Shown here in pieces: positions 1 through 10,929 of a DNA stretch of 64,000 nucleotides. Within the stretch, counting starts at the first letter, position 1, and every line of letters starts with the position of its first letter. A program made the position numbers and the translations under genes. The notes under the pieces were generated by a model that was not told the DNA's origin, did no database searches, and saw only the letters and a list, made by a program, of their open reading frames with translations. Origin of the DNA: Phalacrocorax aristotelis (Eukaryota > Chordata > Aves > Suliformes > Phalacrocoracidae); the NCBI RefSeq assembly GCF_949628215.1, contig NC_134280.1, positions 45,224,621 to 45,288,620 on the forward strand, read 5' to 3'.

Positions 1-505
1 CGGTGCTGGCTATCCTTAGCCCCACCCCCAATCAAAACACCCCACCCCTGGCAACATGCCAGAGTGCAGCCCCACCACCCTCTGGCCACACCACCCTCAG
101 CGACAGCCCCTGCCCCCTGCTGACGACCCAGAGAGGGTGGTGCCATGCCCTACTGGCCCCCCACTTAGTGACAGGCCCTGGCCCCTGACAATGCCTGTGG
201 GACCAGTGCCAGACACTCCTGGCCACACCCCCCTAAATGACAGGCTCTGTCCCCTTGCTATAACCCCCCAGGAGGCGGTGCTGGCTACCTTTGGCCAAAC
301 TCCCTATTGACAGGCCCCAACCCCTGGCCATGGCCTTTGGGGCAGTGCCAGCTACCCCTGGCCTCACCCCCTTTAGCAACCAGCTGCACTACCTGGAGAT
401 TACCCAGTGGAGAGGTGCCGAATCCCCTTGGACCCACACCCATATTGACAGACCCCACCCCCTGTCAACTGCCCTGGGGAGTGGTGCCAATGTACCCCAC
501 TTAGC
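1..505 (-). repeat. GC-rich minisatellite, inverted segment
   Basis: This is a degenerate tandem array in which the recurring elements read as the reverse complement of those after about position 530, for example TGACAGGCCCTGGCCCC and GGCCACACCCCC here against GGGGCAGGGCCTGT and GTGTGGCCAG later. Unit spacing is roughly 55-75 bp. Short open frames in this stretch are products of the repeat and have no coding signature. Confidence 0.8.
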
Positions 506-529
506 AATAGGCCCCAACAATGGGCTAGG

Positions 530-3500
530 GGCAGGGCCTGTTACAAAGGGCGGCACCAGTACCACCCTCCACAGGTCATCATGAGGCAGTGAGGCCTGTT
601 GATGGGGGCTGTGGCCGGAGTTCAGCCAGCACCACCCCCAGGTCATCATCAGGGGGTGGGACCTGTGACTAAGTGGTTGGTCTCGGCTTGGCCCTGCATG
701 GCTGTTGCCAGGAGAGGGTCCTGTCACTTAGAGAGAGAATGCCAGCACTGCCCCCCTACGGCCGACATAAGGAGGCGGAACCTGTCACTAAAGGGGAGTG
801 TGGCCAGAGGGGCATTGGTAAGGCTGATGGGGCCTGTTGCTAAGGTTTTGGTCTTGACCCCCCCAAGGCTGTCACCACAGGAGGGGTCTGTCACTATGGG
901 GGGGCACCTGTCCTGCCTGTGGTGCTGTCGCTGGGGGGGGGAGTCTGATGCTAAGAAGGGGAGCCAGTACCACTCACATGGGCCATCACCAGGGGTGGGT
1001 CATCTCTAAAGGGTGGCCCAGGGGAGCCAGCACCGCCCCCCAGGTTGTCTCCAGGGGGTGGGCTTGTAGCTGAGGTGGGTGGGCCAGGTTGACCCAGAAG
1101 TGTCACCTGGGTCATCACCACGGGAAGGGGCCTGTTGCTACGATGGGTGGAGCCTTGGGGTCCCGGCACCGCCCTCACACAGTACAGGGGATAGGGCCAG
1201 TCTTAAGGAGGGGTCATAGGGCACGGCACCACCCTCCTGGGGTCGTTGCCAGGGGACGGGGCCACTTGCTAATGGGGGCCGAGGGGAGCCTGCACAGCCC
1301 CCTGACCTGTCACTAAGAGACAGGGTCTATCTCTAAGGTGGGGGGTCAGTGGGGCATGGGACTGCCCCCCCAGCCTGTCACTAGGGGGCAGGGCCTGTTG
1401 CTAAGGGGCAACACCAGTACAGCCTGCATGGGTGTGTGCCAGGGGGCAGGGCCTGTGACTAAGGTGGGGGCTGTTGGTACCATTGCCACGGTACAGTCAT
1501 CACGGGTCAGTTCCTATCACTGAAGGTGGGTGCATTGGCAGAGCTCCTCCAGGGCAGCTGAGAGGGGGTGGGGTCTGCCAATATGGGTGGGGGTTCAAGG
1601 GGATTTGGCACCGCCCCACTGGTTCGTCACCAGGGAGGATGTCCTCTTGCTAAGAGAGGTGAGGCCCAAAGGCCATGGTCAGGGGGTGGGGCCTGTCACT
1701 TAGTGGAGTGTGGCTAGGGGGGTCTGGCACTGGCATCTGGGTCCACTCTCATAGGGCAGGGCCTGACACTAAGGAGGGTGTGTACGGGGGGGTCTGGCAA
1801 CGGCCCCACAGGACATGGCTAGGGGGCGAGGACTGTCACAAAAGGGTGCCTAGTGGGGCATGGAACCACCTTCTATGGGTCGACACCAGGGGGTGGAGCC
1901 TGTTGCTAAGGTGGGTGTCACAAGCAGTGCCCCTCTGTGGTCATCACCAGGGTGCTGAGGCTTTCGCTAAGGGGGTGCGAGTGTGGTACGGCACCGTCCT
2001 CCACAGGTCATCACCAGGGCACAGGGCCTGTTGCTTACAGGGGTGTGGCCAGTGGTGTCTGGTACCACCCCCATGGGCCATCATCAGGGCGTGGGGCCTC
2101 TTGCTAAGGTGGTGCACAGTACTGCCTATCATGGGCAGGTGCCAGAGGAGGGGCATACTGATAGCAGGTGGTGCCAAGGGTAGCCAGCACTGCCCCCATG
2201 AGCCATCATCAGGGGGCAGGGTCTGTCAGAAAGGATGGGGCCAGACTGAGCTGACATCCCCCCTGGCCTTCAGCAGGAGGCAGGGTCTGTTGCTAAGGGG
2301 AAGAGTTGGCACTGGCCCCAGGCATGCCGTGAAGGGGCAGGGCCTGTCTATATCGTGTGGTGTCAGTGAAGCATGACAGTGCCCCCACACCCCTTCACCA
2401 GGGGCCAGGGCCTGTTCTATAGGGGTGTGGGACGAGGGGGATCTCACACCTCCCTCACAGGCCTTGGCCAGAGGGCAGGGCCTGTTCATAGGAGAGTGTG
2501 ACTAAGACTAGCCAGTACCATCCCCCCAGGTTATTGCTAGGGGGTGACATGTATCAGTTAGGGGGTGTGGCCTGGGATCTCCGGCACTGCTCCCCCAGGG
2601 CTGTCGACAGGGGCGAGGCCGGTTGTTTAGGTATGTGTGGGCAGGGTTGTCTGGCACCACCCCATGGGCAATCGTCAGGGGGCAGGGCCTGTCCTTTAGG
2701 GGTGGGGCCAGAGGACCCTAGCACCCCCCTGGATGTCATCAGGGGGACGGGCCTGTCGCTAAGGTGGGGGCACTTAGGGCTTCTGGCACCACCACCCACC
2801 TGGGCCCAGGGGACAGAGCCAGTCACTAAGGAGGGTCATGGGGCATGGCACCACCCTCCTGGGATTGTTGCCAGGGGCCAGGGCCTGTCACTAAAGGGAA
2901 CACTGGTACAGCCCTCCACAGCTAGTTGCCAGGGGATGGGGCCTGTGAATAAGGTGAGAGGTGTCACACCAACCCCTGATGTAGTCACCAGGGGTCGGGT
3001 CCTATCACTAAAGCGGGTTGCAGCGACACCACTGCCCCAGGGCAGTTGAGAGGGGGTGGGGTCTGTCGATATGGGGGTGGGTGCAAGGGAAACTGGCACC
3101 GCCCCACTGGGTCATCACCAGGGGGTGCAGTTGTTAAGTGGGGTGAGGCCAAGGGTAGCCAGCACTGCCCCTAAAGGCCACGGCCAGGGGTAGGGTCTGT
3201 CAATATGGGGTGGGGCCAAAAGAGGCTGACACCACCCCCCAGGTCATGGCCAGGGGCAGAGCCTATCACTTAGCAGTGTGTGGCCACGGGTGTCTGGCAC
3301 CATCCCCACAGGCCATCGTCAGGGGGCAGGACCTACCCCTAAGGGGTGGGGCCAGAGGGAGCCAGAGCTCCCTGGCCTTACCTGGGGCAGGGCCTGTTGC
3401 TAAGGGGACAAAATGGCACCACCCCCAGGCATGTCACTAAGGGGCAGGGCCTGTCTCTATAGTGGGCTGTCAGTGGGGCATTGCAGTTCTCCCATGGCCT

Positions 3501-6235
3501 GTCACCAGGGGGCAGGGCATGTTACTTAGTTTTGTGGGAGCAGGGGGATCAGGCACTGCCCCCACAGGCCTCCAATAGCACTGTGTCACCCCAGGTCAAC
3601 ACCAGGGTATGAGACCTTTTGCTCAGGGGGGTGTGGCCAGATGGCTAAGGCACCACTCTCCCAGGGCAGTCAACATGGGGAGGGACCTGTTGATAGAGCG
3701 CAGTGCTGGCCCTCCATGGGAGGTCAACAGAGCCTGGGGCCTGTCACTAAGGGGTGGGGGGGAGGGGGACTATGCGCCGCCCCCTGGCACATTGCTAGGG
3801 ATGGGGTCTGTTGCAAAGAGGTGGCATCCGTACTGCTTTCCACACTTCATTGCCATGGGTGGGGCCTGTTGATGGGGGGCGTGGCCAGAGTTCAGCCAGC
3901 ACCACCCCCCCAGTAATCGTCAGGGGCAGGACCTATCACTAAGGGGTTGGTCTTGGCTTGGCCATGCAAGGCTGTTGCCAAGGGAGGCGACTGTCCCCCT
4001 GTGGCCAATACCAGGAGGTGGGAACTCTCACTAAAGGGGGTGTGTGACCAGAGGAGCACCAGTAATGCTGCCTCCTGCCTCTTCCAGGGAACAGGGCCTG
4101 TTGCTAAGGGTTTGGTCTCAACTTGGCCCCACAAGGCTGTCACCAGGATAGTGGCCTGTTCCTAATGAGGAGAGCTGGCAGCACCTCCCCCAGGGCCATC
4201 ACCACGGGGCGGTGACTGTCAGCTTAGTCTGGCCCCACACTTTCTGACAGGCCCTCCCCCCTGCTCCCTGGGGCGTGGGGCCTTTTGATAGGTGAGTGGG
4301 GACAGGGTGTTCCGGCCATGCCCCTCCAGGCCATCATCAGGGGGTGGAGCCTTTCGATAGGGGGGTGGGGCCAAGGGTGGCTGCCACTACCCCCGGGTCA
4401 TCGCTGGGGAAGGGCCTGTTGCTTTGGCCGCAGTGGCTGGGGGGTCTGGCACTGCCCCCATGGGCCACCATGAGGGGTCAGGACCTGTTGCTAAGGGAGG
4501 TGTGGCCAGCTGTGTCTTGTAACAGCCCCAGAGGCCATGGCCAGGGGGTGAGGACTGTTGCTAAGGGAGGGCTAAAGGGGTACAGCACCGCATTCCATGG
4601 GTTGACACCAGGGGGTGGAGCCTGTCACAGAAGTGGGTGACGCTGGTGCTGCACCCCTCGTGGCCGTTGCCAGGGTGCTAGGCCTCTCGCTAAGGGGTGT
4701 GCCAGTGTGGTATGACACTGACCTCCACGGGTCGTTGTCAGGGGTCAGAACCTGTTGATAGGGCGGTGGTGCTCAGTGTAGCCAGCACCCCTCCCTGGGT
4801 TATTGCCAGGAGGCAGGGCCTGTTACGTAGGGGAGTGTGGGCAGTGGTGTCTGGCAATGCCCCCAAGGGCTATCATCAGGGAGTGGGACCTCTTGCTAAG
4901 GGAATGCACGGTACCTACCATAATGGGCCTGTGCCGTGGGGCAGAGTCTGTCGCTAAGGGGCGGCCGTGATACCACCCTCCATGGGTCCTTGCCAAGCAC
5001 AGTGGCCTGTTGATAGTGAGCGGAGCCAAGGATAGCCAGCACCACCCACCATGGGTCATCATCAGGGGGTGGGGCCTGTTGTTTAGGGGGGTGTGGCCGG
5101 TGGTGTCTGGTACCACTCCCAGGAGCCATCATCAGGGTGTAGGGCCTCTTGCCAAGGGGGTGCAAAGTATCGACCATCGTGGGCTGGTGCCAGGGGGTGG
5201 GGCCTATTGCTGAGGCAGGGGCTAACTTAGGCACAGCACCGCTCCCCCGCAACCTGACACCAGGGCCTGTCACTAAAGGAGGGTGTGGCCAGAGGGGGCA
5301 TCGGTAATGCCACCTCCAGCCTTTGCCAGGCAACAGGACCTGTCAGAAAGAGTTTGGTCTTGACTTGGCCCCCCAGGGCTGTTGCCAGGGGAGGGACCTG
5401 TTACTAAGGGGAAGAGCTGGCAGTGCTCCACCAGGGTCATTACCAGTGGGGGGGACCTGTCACTAAAGGGGGACACCGGTACCGCCCCCCTGGTACTGTC
5501 ACCAGGGGGTGGTGTTTGTTACTATGTGGGGGAGCCAGTACTGCCCACATGGGCCATCGCCAGGAGGCGGACCCTCTCTCTAAGGGGTGGCCCAGGGGAG
5601 CCAGCACTGCCCCCCGGTTGTATTCAAGGGGTGGGCCTGTGGCTGAGGTGGGTGGGCCAGGTTGACATGGAAGTGTAACCCAGGTCATCATCAGCGAGGG
5701 AGGGCCTGTCGCTATGATGGGTGGAGCCTTGGGGTCCCAGTACCGCCCCCACACAGCACAGTGGATGGGTCCAGTTCTAAGGAAGGGTCGTAGGGCACAG
5801 AACCACCTTACCAGGGTCATTGCCAGGGGACAAAACCACTTGCTAAGGGAGGGCCAAGGGATCCACACAGACCCCCGACCTGTCACTAAGGGGCAGGGCC
5901 TGTGTCTAAGGTGGGGGATCAGGGGGGCATGGCACTACCCCCGGCCTGTTCCAGGGGGCCGGCCTGTTGCTAAGGGGCAACGCCGTTACAGCCCTCAACC
6001 AGTGATTGCTGGGGGTAGGACCTGTGATTAAGGTGGGGGCTGTCGGTACCACCTCTCCAGTGCAGTTGTCAGGAATCAGGTGCTGTCACTAAAGCGGGGG
6101 TCAGCAGCACTACTCCCCGAGGCAGTCAAGAGGGGGTGGTGTCTGTCAATATGGGGGTGGGTCCAAGGGGAGGTGGCACTGCACCACTTGTTCATCGCCA
6201 GGGGTTGTGTCATATTACTAAGAGAACAGGCTGGC
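530..6235 (+). repeat. GC-rich minisatellite, main array (~65 bp degenerate unit)
   Basis: About 5.7 kb consists of diverged head-to-tail units. Each contains variants of CAGGGCCTGTTGCTAAGG, then GTGTGGCCAG, then a GGCACCACCCCC-like stretch and GGCCATCATCAGGGG. Successive CAGGGCCTGT cores near 2285, 2339, 2407 and 2477 are 54-70 bp apart. Groups of units recur as longer blocks, for example about 1,000-1,270 against about 5,580-5,840. I see no gene here; all open frames follow the repeat. Confidence 0.9.
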
Positions 6236-6276
6236 TTCTGCGCTAGCACCTAGCAGGCACCTATGACATCACAAAA
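6236..6276 (+). repeat. CRE-like satellite, edge fragment
   Basis: This short piece contains CTAGCACCTAGCAGGCACC followed by TATGACATCACAAAA. It matches the unit of the array at 6,716-9,361 and joins the minisatellite directly to an LTR-like block. Confidence 0.6.
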
Positions 6277-6715
6277 CAGGGGAAGGAGGTGGGGGCGAGG
6301 GGTCACTCAAGGATATATCCAGAAGAAATCACTCACCCAAAAGAAGGTGAACGCACTCAGTCCCAAGAAGTTTCCCTGGGTGGTGTGGCAGGCCGAGATG
6401 AGAGGCTTTGAACACAGGCCTGCTGATCCAAGAAGTCTGCTCAGGGGTTGTCCAGCAGCGCCCCATTTATACCCTGTGTCGGATATGAGCTGTGGTCATA
6501 ATTGGTCATGATCTAGAAGCTTCTCTGAACCAAGGCACCACATTGGCTGCAGACTCCCTATTGCCTCTCCCACCCCTCCCCTGCTGAGGGGTTTACCTGC
6601 CTGGGGGCATGGCAAAACAAAAAAGCCTTGAAAATAAGGCACAAAAGCACACAATCAAAGTATCAAAAGCCCATTTTCCAGGGGAGGGGAGATGGAGGAG
6701 AGGGTACCTGCCACA
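6277..6715 (-). mobile_element. LTR-like block, copy 1 (truncated, promoter-bearing)
   Basis: This block is clearly similar to 9,621-10,084. Both share, in order, TATATCCAGA, ACTCACCCAAAAGAAGGTGA, a TATACCCTG stretch, TCATAATTGGTCATGA-like sequence, ATTGGCTGCAGAC, GCCTTGAAAATAAGGCACAA and a final TACCTGCCACA. Read on the minus strand it has CCAAT, then TATAAAT about 80 bp later, and further on GGGTGAGTG, which resembles a splice donor. The other end present in copy 2 (9,362-9,620) is missing, so this copy is truncated at its junction with the satellite. An LTR is the best reading; a MITE or duplicated promoter is possible. Confidence 0.6.
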
Positions 6716-9361
6716 GAGCCTCCAGTGACACCACAGCACTGCAAAAGCCAGGGGCCCTGCTTTTGCCCTAGCACCTACTCAGGCCCTTATGACATTACAA
6801 AAAGCAGCAGAAGCTGGCTGCTCATGCCCTAGCACCAAATCAGCCACTTATGACATCATGAGCACCTGCACCAGCCAGCTCCTTACACATGCCCCAACTG
6901 CCAGAGAGCCACCACTGACATCACAAGCACCAGCAAAAGCCAGGTGTTCAGTCATACCCAAACCACTCCTTAGCCACCAGGGGCATCACAGCCAGCTCTA
7001 CATGCCAGGTCCTGCTCCCACACTGGCACCTGCTCACACACCTATGACAACAGAAGAGGCTGCACAACCCAGAAGCCAACTCCTGCCCTAGCACCAAAGC
7101 AGCCAACTATGACATCACAAGCACCTGCACATCCTGGGCTCCTGCATAGCACCTCTTGGCTGCTCAGCCAACAGTGGCCTTCCAGGAATCTGAGGAAATT
7201 AGGGACGTGCCTCTGTCCTGTCAGGTCATCAGCCATCACTTATGTCACAAGCAGATGCAAAGCCAGGTGCATACTCCTGCCCTATCTCTACTCAGGCTCA
7301 TGTGACATCATAAGCATGTGCATGGGCCAGCTGCATGCACCTGATGTAACTGCTACGGAGCCACCAGTGACATCACAAACAGCTGCACAAAAGCACTCTG
7401 TTTTCCTGGTCCATCAGCTACTCTGCCATCAGTGACAACATAAGCAGCTGCACAGACAAGGCATTTTCTCCGTGTCCTGTTCCCAAATAGTTGATGGGCA
7501 TCTCAAGCAGCTCCACACACAAGAGGCCAGGTTCTACCTTCAAAGCGACTCATGTCCAAGCAGCATCACAAGAACAAGGACAAGTCAGGGCCCTGCATCT
7601 GCCCTAGCTTCTACTCAGGTGACTAGGACATCACATAAAGCTGCAGAAACCAGGGACCAGCTCCTGATTTCAAAGCGACTCAGGTCCAAGTGACATCACA
7701 AGCACCAGCACAACACAGGGTCTTGCTTCTGCCCTAGAAACTACACAGGTGCCTATGACATCACAAAAACCTGCAGAAGCCAGCGGCCAGCTTCTGCCTT
7801 CAAAGTAACTCAAATCGAAGTGACATCGCAAGTACTGGCAAAGCTAGGGGCCTGCTCCTGCCCTAGCACCTACCCAGTGCCTACCACATAAGAAAAAGCT
7901 GCAGAAGCTGGCTGCATGCTCATGCCCTAGCAGCAGGTCAGCCACCTATGACAACATGATCACCTGCACGAGCCACCTCATTGCACCGGCCTCAACTGCT
8001 AGGGAGCCACAAGACACATCACAAGCACCAGCAGAAGCCAGGGCCTGCTTATGTCCCAATACCTACTCAGGCACCTATGACATCGCAAAAAGCTGCTGAA
8101 GCCAGTGGCCAGATTTGCCTTCAAAGGGACCCAGCTGCAAGTGACATCAAAAGCACTGGCAGAAGCCAGGGTCTGCTTTTACCTTAGCACCTATGCAGGT
8201 GCCTATGACATCACAAAATGCTGGAGAAACAAGGGGCTAGCTGCTGTCTTCAAAGTGACTTAGGTCCAAGTGACGTCACAAGCACCAGCAGAAGTCAGGG
8301 CCTGTTCCTGACCAAATACCTACACAGGGGCCTATGATATTACAAAAAACCTACAGAAGCCAGCTGCATGCTCATGCCTGCACCTGCCCTAGCATCTACC
8401 AGTACCTATGGCATCAAAAAGCTACAGAAGCTGGCTGCCTGCTCCTGCCCTAGTACCAAATCAGCCACCTATGACATCATGAGCACCTGCACCACACAGC
8501 TCATTGCACATGCTGCAACTACTAGAGAGACACCAGTGACATCACAAAAACCAGTAGAATCCAGAGGCCAGCTCTTCTTTTCAAAGAGACTCAGGCCCAA
8601 GTGACATCACAAGCCCCAAGTGACATCATAAGCCCAGCAAATCTCAGGAGCCTACATCTGCCCTATCACCTAGCAGGCACCTATGACATCACAAAAATCT
8701 GCAGAAGCCAGGGGCCAGCTTCTGCCTTCAAAGTGGCTCAGCTACAAGTGAAATCACAAGCTTAGCATAAATCAGGGCCTGCATCTGCCCTAGCACCTAC
8801 CCAGTGCCTATGGCATCACAAAAAGCTGCAGAAGCCAGCTGTATGCTCATGCCCCAGCACCAAATCAGCCACCAATGACATCATGAGACCCTGCACCAGA
8901 CAGCTCATTGCACCTGCCCAACTCCTAGGGAGACACTAGGGACATTAAAAGCAGCAACACAAACCAGAGCCTGCTTCTGCCCTCACACCAACTCAAGCGC
9001 CTATGACATCAGAAAAAGCTGCAGAAGCCAGGGGTCATGTCCTGCTATCACAGCAACTCAGCTCAAATAGACATCACAAGGACCAGCACAAGTGAGGGGC
9101 CTACTTCTGCCCTAGCACCTTCAGGCTCATATGATATCACAAAAAGCTACAAAAGCCAAAGGTCATCTCCTGTCTTCAAAGTGACCCAGCTCCAAATGAC
9201 ATCACAAGCAGCAGCACAGCAAGGGCCTGCTTCTGCCCTAGAACCTATAGAGGCACCTATGACATTGAAAAAAGCTACAGAAGCCAGATGCATGCTCATA
9301 CCCTAGCACCAAATCAGCCACCTATGACATCATGAGCACCTGCCCCAACTGCTAGAAAGCC
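6716..9361 (+). repeat. Tandem satellite, ~65 bp monomer / ~129 bp dimer with CRE-like motif
   Basis: Units read approximately TGACATCACAAGCACCAGCA, AGAAGCCAGGGCCTGCTTC, TGCCCTAGCACCTACTCAGG, TGCCTATGACATCACAAAA and AGCTGCAGAAGCC. TGACATCA-type motifs recur every 63-66 bp, for example near 8142, 8207 and 8270, near 8472, 8537 and 8602, and near 8623 and 8688. The two alternating monomers give a ~127-132 bp dimer. About twenty motifs are visible; one, near 8,271, is a perfect TGACGTCA. The short open frames here are repeat artefacts. Confidence 0.88.
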
Positions 9362-10084
9362 TGTTATGGAGGTACACTAAACAAAGGACAAAACCAACTT
9401 CATTTCATAAAACTGCCAAAACCACAATAAAATCCAGTGAGAAACAGGTGTAAACTCAACTCAATAAATCCTACAGTAACATTTAACACATAACAGGTTT
9501 GAGGTATTATTACTGCATGTTTACACACAAGAATGATGGTCCAAAGTGCCCACACACACTCACTCACAAAAGGAGCTCTCCCCCTGTCCTGAGTACCCAG
9601 AAAGTGTAATCACTCGATCTTGGAGGGGTGGGGGCAGGGCAGGCAGATGCAGTCGGGGTTATATCCAGAGGAAATAACTCACCCAAAAGAAGGTGAGGGC
9701 ACTTAATCCAAGGAGGTTTCATTAGGCAGCGTACCAGCCCAAGGGAACACCCTCGAACATAAACCTACTGCTCCAGGAAGACCGCTCCAAAGGGGTCTTC
9801 AGTGGTGCTGGTGTTATACCCTGGGCCAGATCTGAGCTGTAGTTATAACTGGTCATGACCTAGAGGCTTCTCTGAACTAGGGCACTTCATTGGCTGCAGA
9901 CCCTCTGTTGCCGAGACATTTCCCCTCTCCTACCCCTCCCCTACCGAGGAGTTTACATGCCTGGGGTCATGGCAAAGCACAAAAGCCTTGAAAATAAGGC
10001 ACAAAAGAGCACAATCAGCATGCCAAAAGCTGAAATATCCGGAGGAGGGGGGAAAGGGGTAAGGGGGAGAGTGTACCTGCCACA
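9362..10084 (-). mobile_element. LTR-like element, complete copy (723 bp) inserted in the satellite
   Basis: On the minus strand it starts TGTGGCAGGTACACT and ends AGTGTACCTCCATAACA, giving TG...CA ends and imperfect terminal inverted repeats sharing AGGTACACT. It interrupts a satellite unit (CTGCTAGAAAGCC before it, GAGTCCCCAGTGG after it). The intact unit elsewhere reads CTAGAGAG(C/T)CACCAG, so a diverged ~5-bp target duplication (AAGCC/GAGTC) is plausible. A minus-strand CCAAT box lies near 9,890, with a TATAAC element about 70 bp downstream. No internal retroviral sequence adjoins it, so it would be a solo LTR. The inverted ends leave a non-autonomous DNA transposon as the alternative. 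Confidence 0.6.
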
Positions 10085-10320
10085 GAGTCCCCAGTGGCAT
10101 CACAAGCACTGCAAAAGCCAAGGGCCTGCTTTTGCCCTAGCACCTACTCAGGCATCTCTGGCATTACAAAAAGCTGCATAAGCCAGCTGCAAGCCTGTGA
10201 CCTAGTACCAAATCAGCCACCAATGACATCATTAGCACCTGTACCAGCCATCTCATTGCACCTCCCCCAACTGCTAGAGAGTCACCAGTTACATCACATG
10301 CAGCAACAACAGTGGGTATG
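10085..10320 (+). repeat. CRE-like satellite, distal segment
   Basis: The array resumes after the LTR-like element with the same unit: AGTGGCATCACAAGCACTGC, AGCACCTACTCAGGCATC and CAATGACATCATTAGCACC. It ends near 10,320. Confidence 0.75.
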
Positions 10321-10416
10321 CAGCCAATGAGATGCCTTGGTTCAGAGAAGCTTCTAGATCATGACAAATTATGACCACAGCTCCCATCTGGCCCAGGGTA
10401 TAAATGGGGCGCCACA
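10321..10416 (+). repeat. LTR-like block, copy 3 (inverted fragment with CCAAT and TATA)
   Basis: This ~95 bp piece is the reverse complement of part of copies 1 and 2. It contains CAGCCAATG, GAGAAGCTTCTAGATCATGA, ATTATGACCACAGCTC and GGGTATAAATGGGGCG. The CCAAT box is near 10,323 and TATAAAT near 10,399, both on the plus strand. Only the promoter portion is retained. Confidence 0.6.
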
Positions 10417-10456
10417 ACAGACACACTTTGAATGGACCCTAACCCTTTTTACCCAT

Positions 10457-10517
10457 ATCACAGAATCACAGAATCACAGGTTGGAAGGGACCTCAAGGAT
10501 CATCTAGTCCAACCTTT
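10457..10517 (-). mobile_element. CR1 LINE 3' end
   Basis: The antisense copy of the avian CR1 3' tail is visible as repeated CACAGAATCACAGAATC followed by GGTTGGAAGGGACC and TCATCTAGTCCAACC. In the CR1 sense direction (minus strand) this is the terminal hairpin region and the octamer-like tail. It belongs to the CR1 body at 10,930-12,360 but is separated from it by foreign sequence. Confidence 0.9.
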
Positions 10518-10925
10518 CTAGGAAGGTCACATGTTACACAAGGACAATTTAAGGCTATTTTCTCTTGCCAACTTTCCATAATTTTCTTCTAAAAGCAACG
10601 CTTGTCCTTGATTAAATGGACAATCGCTGATGGCCAAGATATCCCATCCCTAAGCTTAGGTTTAGTATTAAAGGAGTCTAGATTCATGCTCATTAAACAT
10701 ACAATATCTGTTCTTTCCAAGGTGGGGGTTCTTCTCTTACAATCATCTTCCCCCTTTTTGAGTCTCAAACCATTCCTTTATATCTCCTCAGGGTACACTG
10801 AATAAGACAACCAGTAGATATGATTATGAATACAATTAATAAGGTAATTAAAAACAGTTGCTTTAGCCATCCTAAATTGGGAAGCCTCAAGGTTAACCAA
10901 GAAAGATCCAATCATTCCCTTTCCT
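10518..10925 (-). pseudogene. Retroviral env transmembrane C-terminus remnant with polypurine tract, inside CR1
   Basis: Read on the minus strand, about 10,890-10,785 encodes a strongly hydrophobic segment rich in Leu and Ile. It is followed by a Cys-x4-Cys, a short basic tail and a stop, which is the layout of a retroviral transmembrane-subunit C-terminus. Directly after the stop comes a purine run (AAAAAGGGGGAAGA, near 10,750-10,765) like a polypurine tract. The following ~220 bp could be LTR sequence but I cannot define its ends. The reading frame is shifted relative to the CR1 frame upstream. The family is a class I (gamma-like) ERV at best, and the fragment is too short to assign further. 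Confidence 0.5.
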
Positions 10926-10929
10926 AAGC

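Noticed and set aside
1-6250. Many open frames of 60-230 codons in the GC-rich repeat
   Set aside because: They arise because the degenerate repeat lacks frequent stops. Frames exist on both strands, follow the repeat period and match no protein family.
6716-9361. CRISPR-like array
   Set aside because: The repeat is a continuous degenerate satellite without unique spacers, in a vertebrate genome.
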